Shown piece by piece: positions 1-11,050 of a DNA stretch of 64,000 nucleotides. The position numbers were made by a program, and so were the translations under genes. The notes beneath the pieces were generated by a model. It worked only from the letters and a program-made list of their open reading frames with translations. It did not search any database and had not been told where the DNA came from. Source of the DNA: Gnetum montanum (Eukaryota > Streptophyta > Gnetopsida > Gnetales > Gnetaceae); assembly GCA_015680685.1 (NCBI GenBank), contig MNCI01003064.1:1-64000 (forward strand), in the 5' to 3' direction. Every line of letters starts with the position of its first letter. Within the stretch, counting starts at the first letter, position 1.

Positions 1-924
1 TCACTAATTCATGAATAGTGAGATGAGGTGAATTATAGAAGGGATTACAGAGATTTGGATGTGAAGTGACTGACCCAGGGCACAATGAATCTTGAGTGTA
101 GGGCATGATTAATGTGTCATAAACTCATCACTCCAAAATCAAGACCAAGTCCATTTCTCTAATCAGTGACATCACATTGTTTCATCCCATGATGGATAAT
201 CATAAGAGTACCATGACAACAAGGCGTACGATCACTTGGCATTTTGTTCAAGGGAGGAGTGATTTGGAATTTCTTTATAGCATACTTTTTTTTGGCCACT
301 TTGGCACAGACTCTCTTTCTCTTCTTTTCTTAATGCATAATCTAAAGAATCCACCTACCTTCAGGCATGGATGCATGTCTTTCTAGTTAGATGCCTTAGA
401 GCAACATTAAGTTTCTTGATTGAGTGCCTTTATTACTCTTACTCCCATTTTTCATTAGATCTACAAGTATCTGAGTACAAGTAGGATACATGATAACACC
501 TACAAATGTCACCAAAGAGAATCCACAAGTTCCCTTGATGTCACACCCTAGCCATTCCCTCTTAGTCCATCATTTTTCACTCTAGGCATAATGAGCATGA
601 AATTACCTTAAGTTTTAATGATGTTAAGAATATCATCATACCTAGAGTCGAACCTCTTATTAATAGAATGGTTGGGTGGATGTGATGAGTTCACTGTCCA
701 AATAATTAGTCACTCAAGACTTGATAGCAAAGAACAACACCTCAACCAATGAGTCACATAAGTGTTTTATTCATAGATGAGATTTATCATAAAAAGATAA
801 AATAATAAATAAAAATATGAAACAACCAATAAAAAGATAAAACCAAAAAATTGAAAGATGAAAAACTAAAAATCAAAAAATTATAAAATTCAAGAAAAGG
901 AAAAAAATTTATTAATTCTACTCA
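1..924 (-). other. 3' (post-coding) region of Athila-like element D, cut by window edge
   Basis: No coding frame is recognisable here. The region lies downstream, in minus-strand sense, of the gag remnant of element D. It begins after a purine tract (minus-strand sense TCATGGGGGA, near 933-945) that also marks the end of pol in elements A and B. By analogy with those copies it should be the non-pol stretch leading to a 3' LTR beyond the window. An A-rich, low-complexity stretch lies at about 785-910. Assignment is by position and the shared purine tract only. Confidence 0.4.
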
Positions 925-3036
925 TTAGAATGGGGGGTATCCCCCATGACTAAACCTTTGAGCATGGCTAGAATTAATAAATGGAAGGTTTGGATCTAAG
1001 CATTTTGGAAATATTGGGACCCGATCATATCCAAACCATTGGGTGTCTTTTGGTGTCATGGTTCGAATGTACCCAAATTGAGGTGCACACATTGTATTAA
1101 AGTTGACATAGTAGGGCAAGTTATGAGATGTAGTTAATTGATAAGGAGTTGATCCAATATAGCACCCATGACTGTAAGATGGTATGAAAGTATCAATATG
1201 TCTCCCTACGTGGCTATATTCATTGGGCCGCATAGTTTTTGGAGTGTTGATTGGTGGCCCGGATAAGGTAACACAAGGCATTGAGTTCAAGGAGAAGGAT
1301 GCACCACAGTGTTGAACTTGTGCTGATTTGGAGGATGCAGTGGTCTCATAACTATGCTATCCCTTTCTATGTTCATGTCTAAAGAAGGGACACCTTCAAT
1401 TTTGTGGAGGATTCCCACTACAGTTAATAGTAGCTACTCAAGTAATGTTCGTGGGTTGATGCTGTGGTGCAAATATTTTTGGCATAACTATTGGTGATGT
1501 AGAAGGAGGTGAAGGATGAGAATATTGAATCTAAGGATAAGTGTAAGGCACATGAGGTGGTGATCATGCTGGATAGGATATGGGTTGATAGTATTTACGA
1601 GAATGATAATAATGTGATGAGATAGAGGATGTTGACCCAGTTGGGGAAACATGATGCTAAACCTAATAAGTGCTTGGGCTCGGATGATATGAAGGGTGTA
1701 ACCAGTTTGAAGGTGGCCTCCCCCACGACAAGGATTTTTGCCATTGTGATTGAACATAGTATTTTTGTACAAACTTTTGATGTAACATTATTTTCCAATG
1801 CTCATGTGAATGTGAAAAGATTGGACATTGACCTTTGGGGTGATCGTATAGGTAAATGTTACATTGATACATATGATGAGAAGTCAAGTTCTTATTCTCT
1901 TCAACCCTTATTTTCGATTGTCTAAGGGTTTTCTATCCTGCTTCTTGGTTTTTCATGGTTCTACCTCTAATAGTGTTGGCATATTCTCCACATTTTTCAC
2001 ATATCCATTCCATTATTTTACTGATCTTTGCCTCAATTTCATCTAGTGATTGTTGTATTGGCAAAGATGGTTCCACCCCCTTGAGATGAGTTGATTTTTC
2101 CTCTTCCTGATTAGGGACCATTGTTAAATTGAGATTTTGGTCCTATTAAGATTTTTCAACATTCTCCCATTTAGCCATTTATCCTTCTTCTTTTGCTACC
2201 CACTTGATAAGCTCTTAAAATTGGTGGGTTTGTAGTTCGTATAGTTGACCTGAGGCATACATCCCTAGGGTTTCCCTTATTTCATTACGAAGCCCATCCA
2301 TGATATGGTACATTAGCCTTTTCCCAGAGAACCCATGTCCTGGCTAGTTGTTTAATAATGCATAATATCTTTCTAAGGCCATGTCCAAGGATTCATGTTA
2401 TGCTTGTTTCCATTCTTAGATTTTATATCTTTTAGTGAAGAGTTCTACCATTGTTGGCCAACATTGAATTCATTTTGTTCTTAAGGACCTGTACCATACT
2501 TTTGCTTGGCCAAAGAGTGTCATAGGACAGAGATTAAGTTTTTGCCATACATTATCAATACTGTTCCATACAAAAGCATCATGGAAGGCTTGTAAATGAT
2601 GTTGCGAATCTAAATCATAGCCTCTTAAAAACTTGTTTAAATCAAGCCTAGGTAGATGGCTTTCCTTGCGATGCCTATGGGATATTCGAATAGCCTATTT
2701 TATATGCATTAGGCTCTTAGTAGCTAGTAGGGGTTCATTGTCACTAGGCATATTATGAGTTTATAAGTTGGGATGATGTTGTCTTTGTTTATGTACATAG
2801 GATACCCTTGCATCAGATTGAGTACTCCAAAATTCATCTTCATCATTGTATAATTCATTGGTTCTTCAATGAATTGCCTTATTGGTTGTTGTGTTATCAT
2901 AATATTGTAAGAGAGACATAGTTGTGAATTTGTGTATGACTTAATTGAAATCAAGTTCTTTTCTAAGATATATATCGTGAATACTTTGTTACAGTGATCT
3001 TGTATGATATCTCTACTCTAAATAACTAGATCCATC
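925..3036 (-). pseudogene. Athila-like gag remnant of element D (no pol)
   Basis: Structural (Gag) protein of a Ty3/gypsy LTR retrotransposon, read right to left and broken by many stops and frameshifts. A segment around 2240-2400 reads RYYALLNN, then GLRNEIRETLGMYA, matching gag of element A (QYYALLHY, then GLRHETRRTLGTYA at about 28370-28490). A charged, coil-like segment (about 1933-2121, EEEKSTHLKGVE) and a Pro/His/Tyr-rich C-terminal part (925-1770) follow. The last open segment, 925-1290, ends HGGYPPF at the purine tract that terminates pol in A and B. No protease, RT or integrase lies between gag and this tail, so D looks non-autonomous. Family placement rests on gag similarity plus the adjacent primer site and LTR. 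Confidence 0.6.
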
Positions 3037-3053
3037 CTTGGCAATGGTGCCAA
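3036..3053 (-). other. Primer-binding site, tRNA-Asp type (element D)
   Basis: Minus-strand sense reads TGGCACCATTGCCAAGG immediately after the LTR end. This is close to the TGGCGCCGTTGCCGGGG site that primes Athila-class elements from tRNA-Asp. It fixes the orientation of D and the inner LTR boundary. Confidence 0.75.
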
Positions 3054-3869
3054 TGATGAGTGGTGAGGGACCCCTACACTCAATCATACGAATAGGAGCA
3101 TTCACTCATAATCTGGTTGAACTTCATAGACAAGCTAGTTGTGGTATCTAGATAGTTACTCGTTGATCATAGTTCGCTATCTTCCCACCTGGACTAGTAT
3201 TTGCTTTGTCACGTATGATTTATTCTAGAGTGAGGTGTATGATGTGGTTCTAGACTAGTGCTAATCCTAGAGGCAATGGAAAGTAAATTTATTTTAACTA
3301 AGAGGGAAAGTTTGAAGAGAGTTTAAGATAGCCTAAGTGCGATGAGCATCCATCCCTTAATCATCCGTACACATCTTGGACCTCGTGTACTACTACAAGG
3401 ATTACCAAGTGCATGTTCTAAGTATGGTATTGGGATACCAAGTAGTCACACATAAATGCTCATGACTAAGGCGTACTCATTTCGCAATTGATAAAAAGGA
3501 TAGAAGAGGAAGGTAAAGAGATATTAAGTAAGAAAGCAATAAATAATAGTTAAAACTACATGAATGCTGCAATGATGAAGTAATCTTAATCTTTATTGCT
3601 AGTCATGTGCATGTGCAAGTAAGTCACACTTGAATAAAGGTTTTGGACAATTACAATCATCAAATTGTAGGCATGCATCAAGGAATGGGTTGAGCTGAAA
3701 AATTGATAAAAAGATCCTACTCTAATAATAACTTCAACACACTTCTCTTGTATGCCCAAATGTGTATTTATAGGCTTATACAGGGATCATGATATTGCAT
3801 ATCTGATATCGTTAGCGTGGCTATGCTATCGAGTACCTGATATCGAGGGTCTGATATCAAGACTCATCA
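3054..3869 (-). repeat. 5' LTR of element D
   Basis: The LTR runs, in plus coordinates, from TGATGAG (3054) to GACTCATCA (3861-3869). These are the same ends as the LTRs of element B. Internal blocks such as the Leu-poor AT-rich middle and the 'aataaag' stretch at about 3632 are shared with B. A cluster of GATATC palindromes lies at its promoter end (about 3790-3905), beside a TATA-like TATTTATAGG (minus sense CCTATAAATA) at about 3764-3775. The right flank continues with more GATATC motifs, so the outer boundary could lie slightly further right. Confidence 0.75.
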
Positions 3870-4789
3870 TACCTGATATCTTGTACTTGATATCGATAAT
3901 AGGGGTATGATATCAGCACCTGGCAAATCATGATTCATTAATAAGCAATGTAAAAAATTCATCATGCATTACAGTTTAGAGTGCATCTACCATAGGTTCC
4001 ACATCCTAGGTTGGGTAATCATCCTCCCTAAAGTGACTACAAGCCATGTGCTAATGAAAATTCATATCCAGCATTTGGGAAGCTTAGTGATAGGTAGCTA
4101 GCCGAGAAGAAGATGGAATCTATGGTGGAGTAGAGATAGAAGACCTTGTGGAGGGAGCAACTAAACCAGAGGGAAGGATGGATGAGGAAAGGCCATAAGG
4201 GTGAGTGATGGGAAAAGTATTCTTCAGAGAACTAGTAGGAGTTATAGTCCAACATGGAGCAATGAAATAAAAATAAGTGGTTGGCATTTACTTCGTAGGA
4301 TGATGAGGAGATTTAAAAATTTTGGTTGAAATAAGATCATGAGAAAAAAATGGAATGTTGGATGGGTAAATTGGATGGTTAGGATGGCCATTCCAATATT
4401 GGGGATAGGCCCAGACATGGTTAAATCTAGGATGATGGTATGACTATCGTAGAGAAAATTGGAAAGGTAAAATTGTTTTGGCCAATGCATTGCTGTAGGT
4501 TGAATGCCATGGAGAGGAGCCACTTAAGATAATGGATGTTGGTATGCGGTCTACTAAGGAAGTTTTCTACAAGAGCTAATGCCAACAAGTTTGTTGCTAC
4601 AAGGAAAAAAACATGGAAAAATATTGGAGCTGGAATGCAATGGTAGAAAATATTGGCTAGCATAATAATTTGGTGGCAACATGTGTGGTTTCTCTCTTTA
4701 CTGCATCACATAGATTTGATTGATGAATGTAGATATTATTTTAGAAATATTATTAAAACCTTCAATAGGTGGTAATACTTTCAAATGGG
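3870..4789. other. Unassigned repeat-derived sequence
   Basis: No recognisable domain. In minus-strand sense, 4070-4660 reads as a Pro/Ser/His-rich low-complexity protein (short open segments 4242-4523 and 4427-4663). That resembles the variable C-terminal part of a retroelement Gag, but no zinc knuckle or other diagnostic motif is present. Short, poorly conserved duplicated phrases occur at about 4796-4850 (TTGGTTTATTTGTTGTAAA twice). Confidence 0.35.
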
Positions 4790-5822
4790 ATATATATTTT
4801 TTGGTTTATTTGTTGTAAATTTTCCTTTTCTTGGTTTATTTGTTGTAAAGTTTCCTTTGGCTATAATGTCTTCATTTGCAATAGGAATAAGAATGTTGCT
4901 ATTTTCTTTAAAAAACACATCACATGAGTCTAAAACATTTTCATTTTTAGAATCATAGCATCTATAACCTTTGGTGCTAGCATATTACCCAATAAAAATT
5001 CATTGCCTTGCCTTTTGATCTAATTTTTGTGTGTTTTGTATCAGAATTTGAACATAGCAAGGTGAACCAAAAATTTTAAAAATAGAAATATTGGGGGAAT
5101 ATCCATACCATAATGTATAAGGTTTTGATGTTGAATGGGTTTTGATGGCACCCTATTTAAAATGTAAATTGCTATTGTACATGCTTCTACCCAAAAATTA
5201 TTTTCTAAACCTAACATTTGAAGCAAACACCATGGCATTTCAACCATAGTCTCATTTTTCCTCTCAAATATGCCATTTTTTGGGGTGTAAATGATGCAGT
5301 GGTTTTATGAATAATCCCATTTTTCTTGCAAAATTTATCATATTCAATTGATAAAAATTGACCACCATGATTTGTCTGAATTTTTGAAATTGTATGGCCA
5401 CATTGTTTTTCTACTTCCACCTTGAACTCTTTAAAAAATCCTAATGTTTGATATTTTAATTTAAGAAAATATCCTCAAGAAAATCTTGAAATTTCATCCA
5501 CTATGATCAACATATATTGGACTTTTCCTAGGCTCAATGGTTACATGAAATTGCATAGATCCATATGAACTAGATCTAATTTTTCTTGAGATTTATGTTC
5601 TTTCCTAGGAAATGGCAACCTTGAAATTTTTACTAGTTGACATATGCCACAATCATGATTATTTGGAAAAGAACATTTTGGCATACCTCTTACAATTTCT
5701 CCTTTTTCCATGTAGTCCATTGAGCCAAAGTTGACATGTCCTAACCGAGCATGCCATAACCATACTGTGTTTTTTGTGATAGTGAGACAATGAATATCCT
5801 TTTTCATTTGTAACTTGTACAT
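4790..5822 (-). pseudogene. Ty1/copia integrase remnant (element F)
   Basis: Integrase inserts the cDNA of a Ty1/copia retrotransposon. The minus strand shows the gag-pre-integrase zinc motif with HARLGH and CGIC about 30 residues apart (about 5640-5760). The core follows with TNHGGQFLS (about 5350-5380), where copia integrases have TDNGGEF. A frameshifted C-terminal stretch includes NRVPSKP, then LVHLAMFKF and GYRCYDSK-like residues (about 4930-5200), typical of the copia integrase end. Stops interrupt the core, for example before 5420. No RT or RNase H follows to the left, so the element is truncated at about 4790. Confidence 0.85.
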
Positions 5823-5937
5823 TTGATTCTTGCTAATAGGAATAACGGTAATACCTTTATCATCATCAGCCTTATAGATTTTATAGACATCTTTTCAAAT
5901 TCAACATGATATCCATTGCAACATAATTGCTCCATAC

Positions 5938-6200
5938 TTAATAAGTTTTCTGAAAGATTTGGGAAATAACATATTTTTTACCTTGAGTTGTTGTGAAGGA
6001 AACTGATCCAATCTTGGTAATGGTTAGCTTCTTCTCATTACCTATAGTTACCTTTCCATCATATTTTTCTAAACTTGAGAATAATTTCTTATTCCCTGTC
6101 ATGTAATTGTTGCATGCATTGTCATCATACCAAATATTGTTTTTTTTGCTAACATTTAGTACCTTTGTAGAGATCAAGAGTTGATCTTCCTCCATTTCAA
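5938..6200 (-). pseudogene. Ty1/copia protease remnant (element F)
   Basis: Retropepsin segment of the same copia polyprotein. The motif WYDDNACNNYMTGN (about 6080-6125) matches the copia protease signature WxxDSGAxxHMTG. The catalytic D-S/T-G triplet is degraded (DDN), so the enzyme would be dead. GKVTIGNEKKL follows, as in copia proteases. It sits directly between gag and integrase, the normal Ty1/copia order. Confidence 0.8.
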
Positions 6201-7260
6201 TGTAAAATAATTGCTTACCTTTTTCTAATCTTCATATTCTACAATTTTTTCTTTACCTTTCTTTTCATACTTCTTTCTATACCAACATTCTAGAGAATTG
6301 TGCATGTTGGTACCCTAGAAATCACAATGCTTACCTTCCTTTGATTGATTTGATCTTCCACAACCATGAATTTTAGATTTTTCACAACCATGTCCACATC
6401 CTTTGAATGAGGATCCACTTGAGGATCTTTGATGTTGATTTGATTTTAATTGGATGTCCTTGAAATTATGCTTGAATCCTCATAATTAGCAATCCTTTGC
6501 TTGTGTGTCCTCAAGCTTTCTATAAGCTCAACAATGGTCATCTTATTGAGATCCCTTGCTTCTTCAATAGTCACAATGATAGGATCATATCATCTGGTTA
6601 CACTTTGAAGGATCTTTTCAATAGCATGCCTTTGCTCAAGTGTTTTCAACAATATTCAAGTCCATTTCACAATTATTATTGAAATTAGCTAATGTATTTA
6701 TTAATTTTCTCTGAATCTAGCATGCACAAAGATTCAAAATATTTTCTTAATACTTGTAACTTGACAACACTAACTTTTGATTTTCCCTTATATGCAATCA
6801 CTAGTGCATCCCATGTAGCTTTTCTAGTTTGATGCATGACAATTTTGGGAAAGAATGCCACATATAACCCATATTGAATGATGAATAATGCTTTGTCATC
6901 TTTCTTACAAAGCTCCTTGACTTCATTCTTTTATTCTTCCTTCAAGGCTTAAAATGTTTCTTGATCAAAATCTTTGAATCCATTTTCAATAAAATATCAT
7001 AGATCTTGTGAGATAAAACATATCTACATCTCAATTTCCCAATATTCATAATTCTCTCCATTGAAGATTAGCACTTGGAGAGATATAGATCTACAAAACT
7101 GGTACTATGATGGGCATAGTGACTCCTAAATACTAATACTATGTCCAAAAGTGGAATACCACTTGTAATCCTCATTGTTGATCCTAGCAAAAACCAATGA
7201 GGAGTTGCCAAAAATGGAAGTTGAGAAGAATCTCGACTGTGGAGTTGATGTGAAATATAA
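6200..7260 (-). pseudogene. Ty1/copia gag remnant (element F)
   Basis: The N-terminal part shows NGENYEYWEIEM (about 7020-7060), matching the copia Gag start (NYxxWxxxM). ALFIIQYGL and TRKATWDALVIAYKGKSK follow at about 6790-6910, the UBN2-type Gag core. A degraded CCHC zinc knuckle lies at about 6290-6340 (CDF-stop-GTNMHNSLECW). At least five in-frame stops and several frameshifts are visible. No LTR or primer site was recognised upstream, so the 5' end is uncertain. Confidence 0.75.
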
Positions 7261-7289
7261 CTTACCTTCATTTCTATATATGTTTATCT

Positions 7290-7600
7290 TTTTGTTTTCA
7301 ATTTCTTCTACATTTACATTTTCATTATCATTTCCATTTACACTTTCATAAGTCTCTGGGTGATTGACTAGACCACCTAGGACACCTTGAATCTCATTTT
7401 CAAAGCCCCTTGGAATTCAAGGTTAAAACTATTCTGGCACTTGGATTTTTGGTTTTTGTTCTTGAAATTGAAATTTCAAGTTCCAACACAAGGTAGAGTA
7501 TTTAGAGTAAAGAAAGTTAAGAAATGGTTTTAACTATTGGATATTGATAAGGATTAGTTTCTATGGATTCATTAGTGTGATAAATTTACATGGCATCTAG
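7290..7600 (-). other. Junction between copia fragment F and element C
   Basis: Minus-sense sequence continues from the end of element C integrase through an uninterpretable tail, then an Asn/Glu-rich segment (VNGNDNENVNVEEIENKK, about 7290-7350) just before the copia gag. I see no LTR end, so it is unclear which element owns which part. Confidence 0.35.
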
Positions 7601-8790
7601 CTAATACATAGCGTGCACAATATATGATCCTTTCCATAAGGTATGAAACTTCATCTCTTGTAGGACAAGATTTGGATTATAATAAATAACTTTATCTCCG
7701 GTTTGGATGGATACTTGTCTGATTTTGACATCATGTTTATTTTTAAAATACTTTTTATGGATTTCATTACTCATTTCAACTATTAAGTAATTTTCATCTA
7801 AGAGATTAAGATTCATTAATCGTTCTTTTTAAGATAAGTCTAAATTTTGGTTAAGTGTTATGGTAGTTTGAAGGGTGCTTAATTCTATTTGAATTGGTAG
7901 AGTAGGAAATTTTCGATAAACTAATTCATATGATGAATATCCTATAGAAACTTTCCAAGTTGATTAATATGCCCATAGAGCATCATTAAGTTTAGTATTG
8001 TAATCCCTTCTATATCGACCAACAATTTTAATTAATATTCTTGTAATGTTTTTGTTAGTTACTTCAACTTAACCATTCACTTAGGGGTGATAGGTCATAA
8101 TTAATTTATGGTTGATCCCAACTAGTTGCATTAAGTTTTTGAATGTAGCTCTAGTGAAATGAACTTCATTATTCGATATTAACATTCATGTTACTTCAAA
8201 TTTCTTTACCACATGTTATTAAAAGAATTTTGCAATTTTTCTGGTTGTGCAATCTTTAATTATAGCTAATTCTACCCACTTAGTGTAGTAATTAACAACC
8301 ACTATAATGTAAGACTTTTCATTCAACATCAATGTGATGGACCTCATAAAGGTAATTCTCCAAATGCCACAAGGTTCAAATGATTATATCCATTGTTGTG
8401 GTCCTTCATTTTTGGTTGTCAATCCTTCATTCATTTGGTATCTTTTACAAGATTGTGAAATTTTTTCCCATCCCTGAATATAATAGGTTAAAAGCAATCT
8501 ATCATCATCAATTTTAGTGTTTTCCATCATCCTACATAGTGACCATCACATGGTCCTTTGTGTACATTGTTCAAAACTCTTTGTTAATTTTCTTTTGGAA
8601 CACACCATTATTTTAATCCATCAACACATATCTTGAAAAAATATTCATTAGTTTCCATATATCTTTTTAACTTATGGAGAAACTATTCTTTTTGCTTATT
8701 ATTTTATTCAGCAGGAAGTTCTTGTATAGTTAAATATGTCATTTGCTTAATAATCCATGATTTCACTGCTGAATTTGCAACCATTGTTAT
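7601..8790 (-). pseudogene. Athila-like integrase remnant of element C
   Basis: Minus-strand integrase of a Ty3/gypsy element. The C-terminal part 7601-7816 reads NLNLLDENYLIVEMSNEIHK, then TGDKVIYYNPN and TLWKGSYIVHAMY. It aligns with the intact-looking end of element B (NLNLLDEN at about 36300, GDKVLYSNP and TLWEGPYIIHE). The centre is broken by stops. Residues around 8350-8560 still resemble the zinc-binding (CxxC) and core entry regions of B. It follows RNase H in the normal gypsy order. Confidence 0.75.
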
Positions 8791-8817
8791 TTTTGAAAAT
8801 AAATTTTAATCAAGAAA

Positions 8818-9260
8818 TTAGTTAGATAATGGTTCATCATTTTTTAAGGTTCCCATTCTTAGTCTTGACAGGTGATCAAGTACAACATTTCTAGTTCCTT
8901 TTCTATTAATCATTGTGATGTCAAATTCTTGTAGGATGATCAGCCATCTTATCACACTTGGACTTACCACTGGTTTATTTATAAGAAATCTTATGGCACT
9001 ATAGTTATTATGAACATAGATAGGATACTTGATCACATAATGTCTAAAATTTTCAAGCACATATAACATAATCCTGTAATGATTTGACTAGCATAGTATA
9101 TGTAATATGGCTATTTCTAACCATCAAGTGAAGTCAACACTGCTTCCAATGCATAGTTTGAAGCATCAGCCAGAATGTGGAAACACCTAAACCAATCCCA
9201 ACCTTGGAGGATTGGTGTCTTAATTTTTTTCTATTTTAGGCTCTCAAATGCCTTCTCACA
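8818..9260 (-). pseudogene. Athila-like RNase H remnant of element C
   Basis: RNase H removes RNA from the RNA/DNA hybrid during retrotransposition. The open segment 8818-9069 reads LENFRHYVIKYPIYVHNN, then VSPSVIRWLIILQEFDI and NVVLDHLSRL. This is the characteristic second half of gypsy RNase H and matches element B residue for residue at many positions. Upstream residues around 9070-9260 continue the domain with stops. Confidence 0.8.
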
Positions 9261-9265
9261 TTGTT

Positions 9266-10130
9266 CTAACCATTAAATGATACATTTTTCTTGGTTAGTT
9301 TAACAAGTAGTTTTGCAATCTTTAAGAAAATTTTAATGAATCTCCTATAGTATCCTATATGAATAAGTAACGATTTAATGTATTTAATTTTTTTTGGCCT
9401 TTGAGTGATGTTCTTGATGACTCTAATATTATTTGGATCTATCATGATTCCTTTATAAGTTACCTTATGCCCTAGAACTATGCTATCTTGGACCATTAAA
9501 TGGCTTTTTTGATAATTGAGCTTTAAAGTAGTCTCAACATATCTTTTTAAAACTTAATCTAAATGGTCTAAAGCTTGTTTAAAATTGAGTTAGTATGTAG
9601 AAAAATCATCCATGAATACTAAGAACAAGTCTTTCAAAGATGGTGGGAGCATTACAAAGGTTAAATGGCATTTACCTGTATGCAAAAGTTCCCCACATAC
9701 TAGTGAATGCTATTTTCTCTTGATCCTCTAGTGCAATACGGATCTAATTATATCCATTTTATCCATCCAAGAAGTTATAGTATTGATGTCCCACAACGGT
9801 ATTCAGGACTTAATCAACAAATGGCAAAGGAAAATGGTCTTTGAATGTTACCATGTTCAACAATAAAAAATCTATATAGACCCTCCACTTACCATCCTTC
9901 TTTAGGATAATCCATTCATTTTTTGTAATTAGATATATGAATCTTGATTTTAATAACATTTTCAACTCTTATTTGATAACTTCTTTTAGTTTTGAATTTA
10001 ATCTTTATTGAGTTTGATAGTATGGTTTAATAGCTAGATCAATGTAGATTCGATGTTGATAAATGTGTGGACCAATACTAGTGATCTCATCATAAGATCA
10101 TGCAAATGTAGTTGATCATTTATTTACCAC
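9266..10130 (-). pseudogene. Athila-like reverse transcriptase remnant of element C
   Basis: RT copies the element RNA into DNA. The minus strand shows the catalytic box as FMDDFST (about 9600-9622), downstream of GTFAY-like and GHQYYNF-like segments (about 9660-9790). The connection segment 9266-9496 reads VLGHKVTYKGIMIDPNNI, then IGYYRRFIKIF. This is the usual gypsy RT thumb/connection, and its MDD box is preserved. The rest carries multiple stops. Confidence 0.8.
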
Positions 10131-10559
10131 TTCAAAAATTTATCTCTTTTTTTCTTTATCAATATTGACATTTAGGAATACCAATTTCTTGTTGATAAGG
10201 AGAGCATATTCAAGAACATCTAGTAGGACTTTCATTTTTAGTGATTTTGATTCATATCTTTTTGGTATCTCTAAATTTTCCCATTTAATATTCTTTTCTT
10301 GTTATAAATTAAGGTGGGAAAATTATCTTTATATCTATTCTAGTTTGTATGTTTCTTCAATATAGGCACTCATAATCTTATCCACTAGTTCCATGCATAT
10401 ATTTGACTTTGATCTTTCTTCATTGATTAGCCCCTAGGTGCCTTTTTAATTGGTGGCTACTAGATATACACATTCTTGTACATACATGTCTTCAACACAT
10501 TTGTTGTAAGTTGTGATAGCATAATGTCTTATCATCTAGATTCTTTGCACATAATTACA

Positions 10560-11050
10560 TCCATTATTGCTATATGTAATACATGGAACTCTACACCTCT
10601 AAATTATTTCAACTTCATCTCTCTTGAAAATTTCCAAGGATAGGTCTCTGATTCATCACATAGCATCCAAAGTGCTAAGACATGCTCTTCCATTATGATA
10701 GGGAATTATCCTTTTTCTCCATGTGGATGACTAGAAAATTAATAGGATATAACCAACCACTCATTGTAGTGATTATGTCTTCCACTTGTCCAAGTGGAAT
10801 AGTGATTGATTAGTCAACTAGCTTTAATCATATGTTACTTTTTTTCAGTGGAGGAAGATTCCAGGCCTCATACATATCTTGAGAGATAAGGTTAACTCAT
10901 GATCTAGAATCTAGTAGAGCCTTACATCGTTTATGTCCTACTATTTGAAGGTAGACTAAAGGACTTCCTATATCTATTCTCCTCTTAGGAAGTGCTCCTT
11001 CTTTAATCTAGTGTATAACTATTTTTTTGAGCATGATAGTAGTCAAATTT
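10560..11050 (-). pseudogene. Athila-like protease remnant of element C
   Basis: Aspartic protease of the gag-pol polyprotein. At about 10862-10930 the minus strand reads KALLDSRS-stop-VNLISQDMYEAW. It aligns with LDSGSGINLISQEMYK in element B and LDSTSRVNLISQEMYK in element A. The D-S-G active triplet of B is D-S-R here, so this copy would be inactive. The segment lies between gag and RT. Confidence 0.7.
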
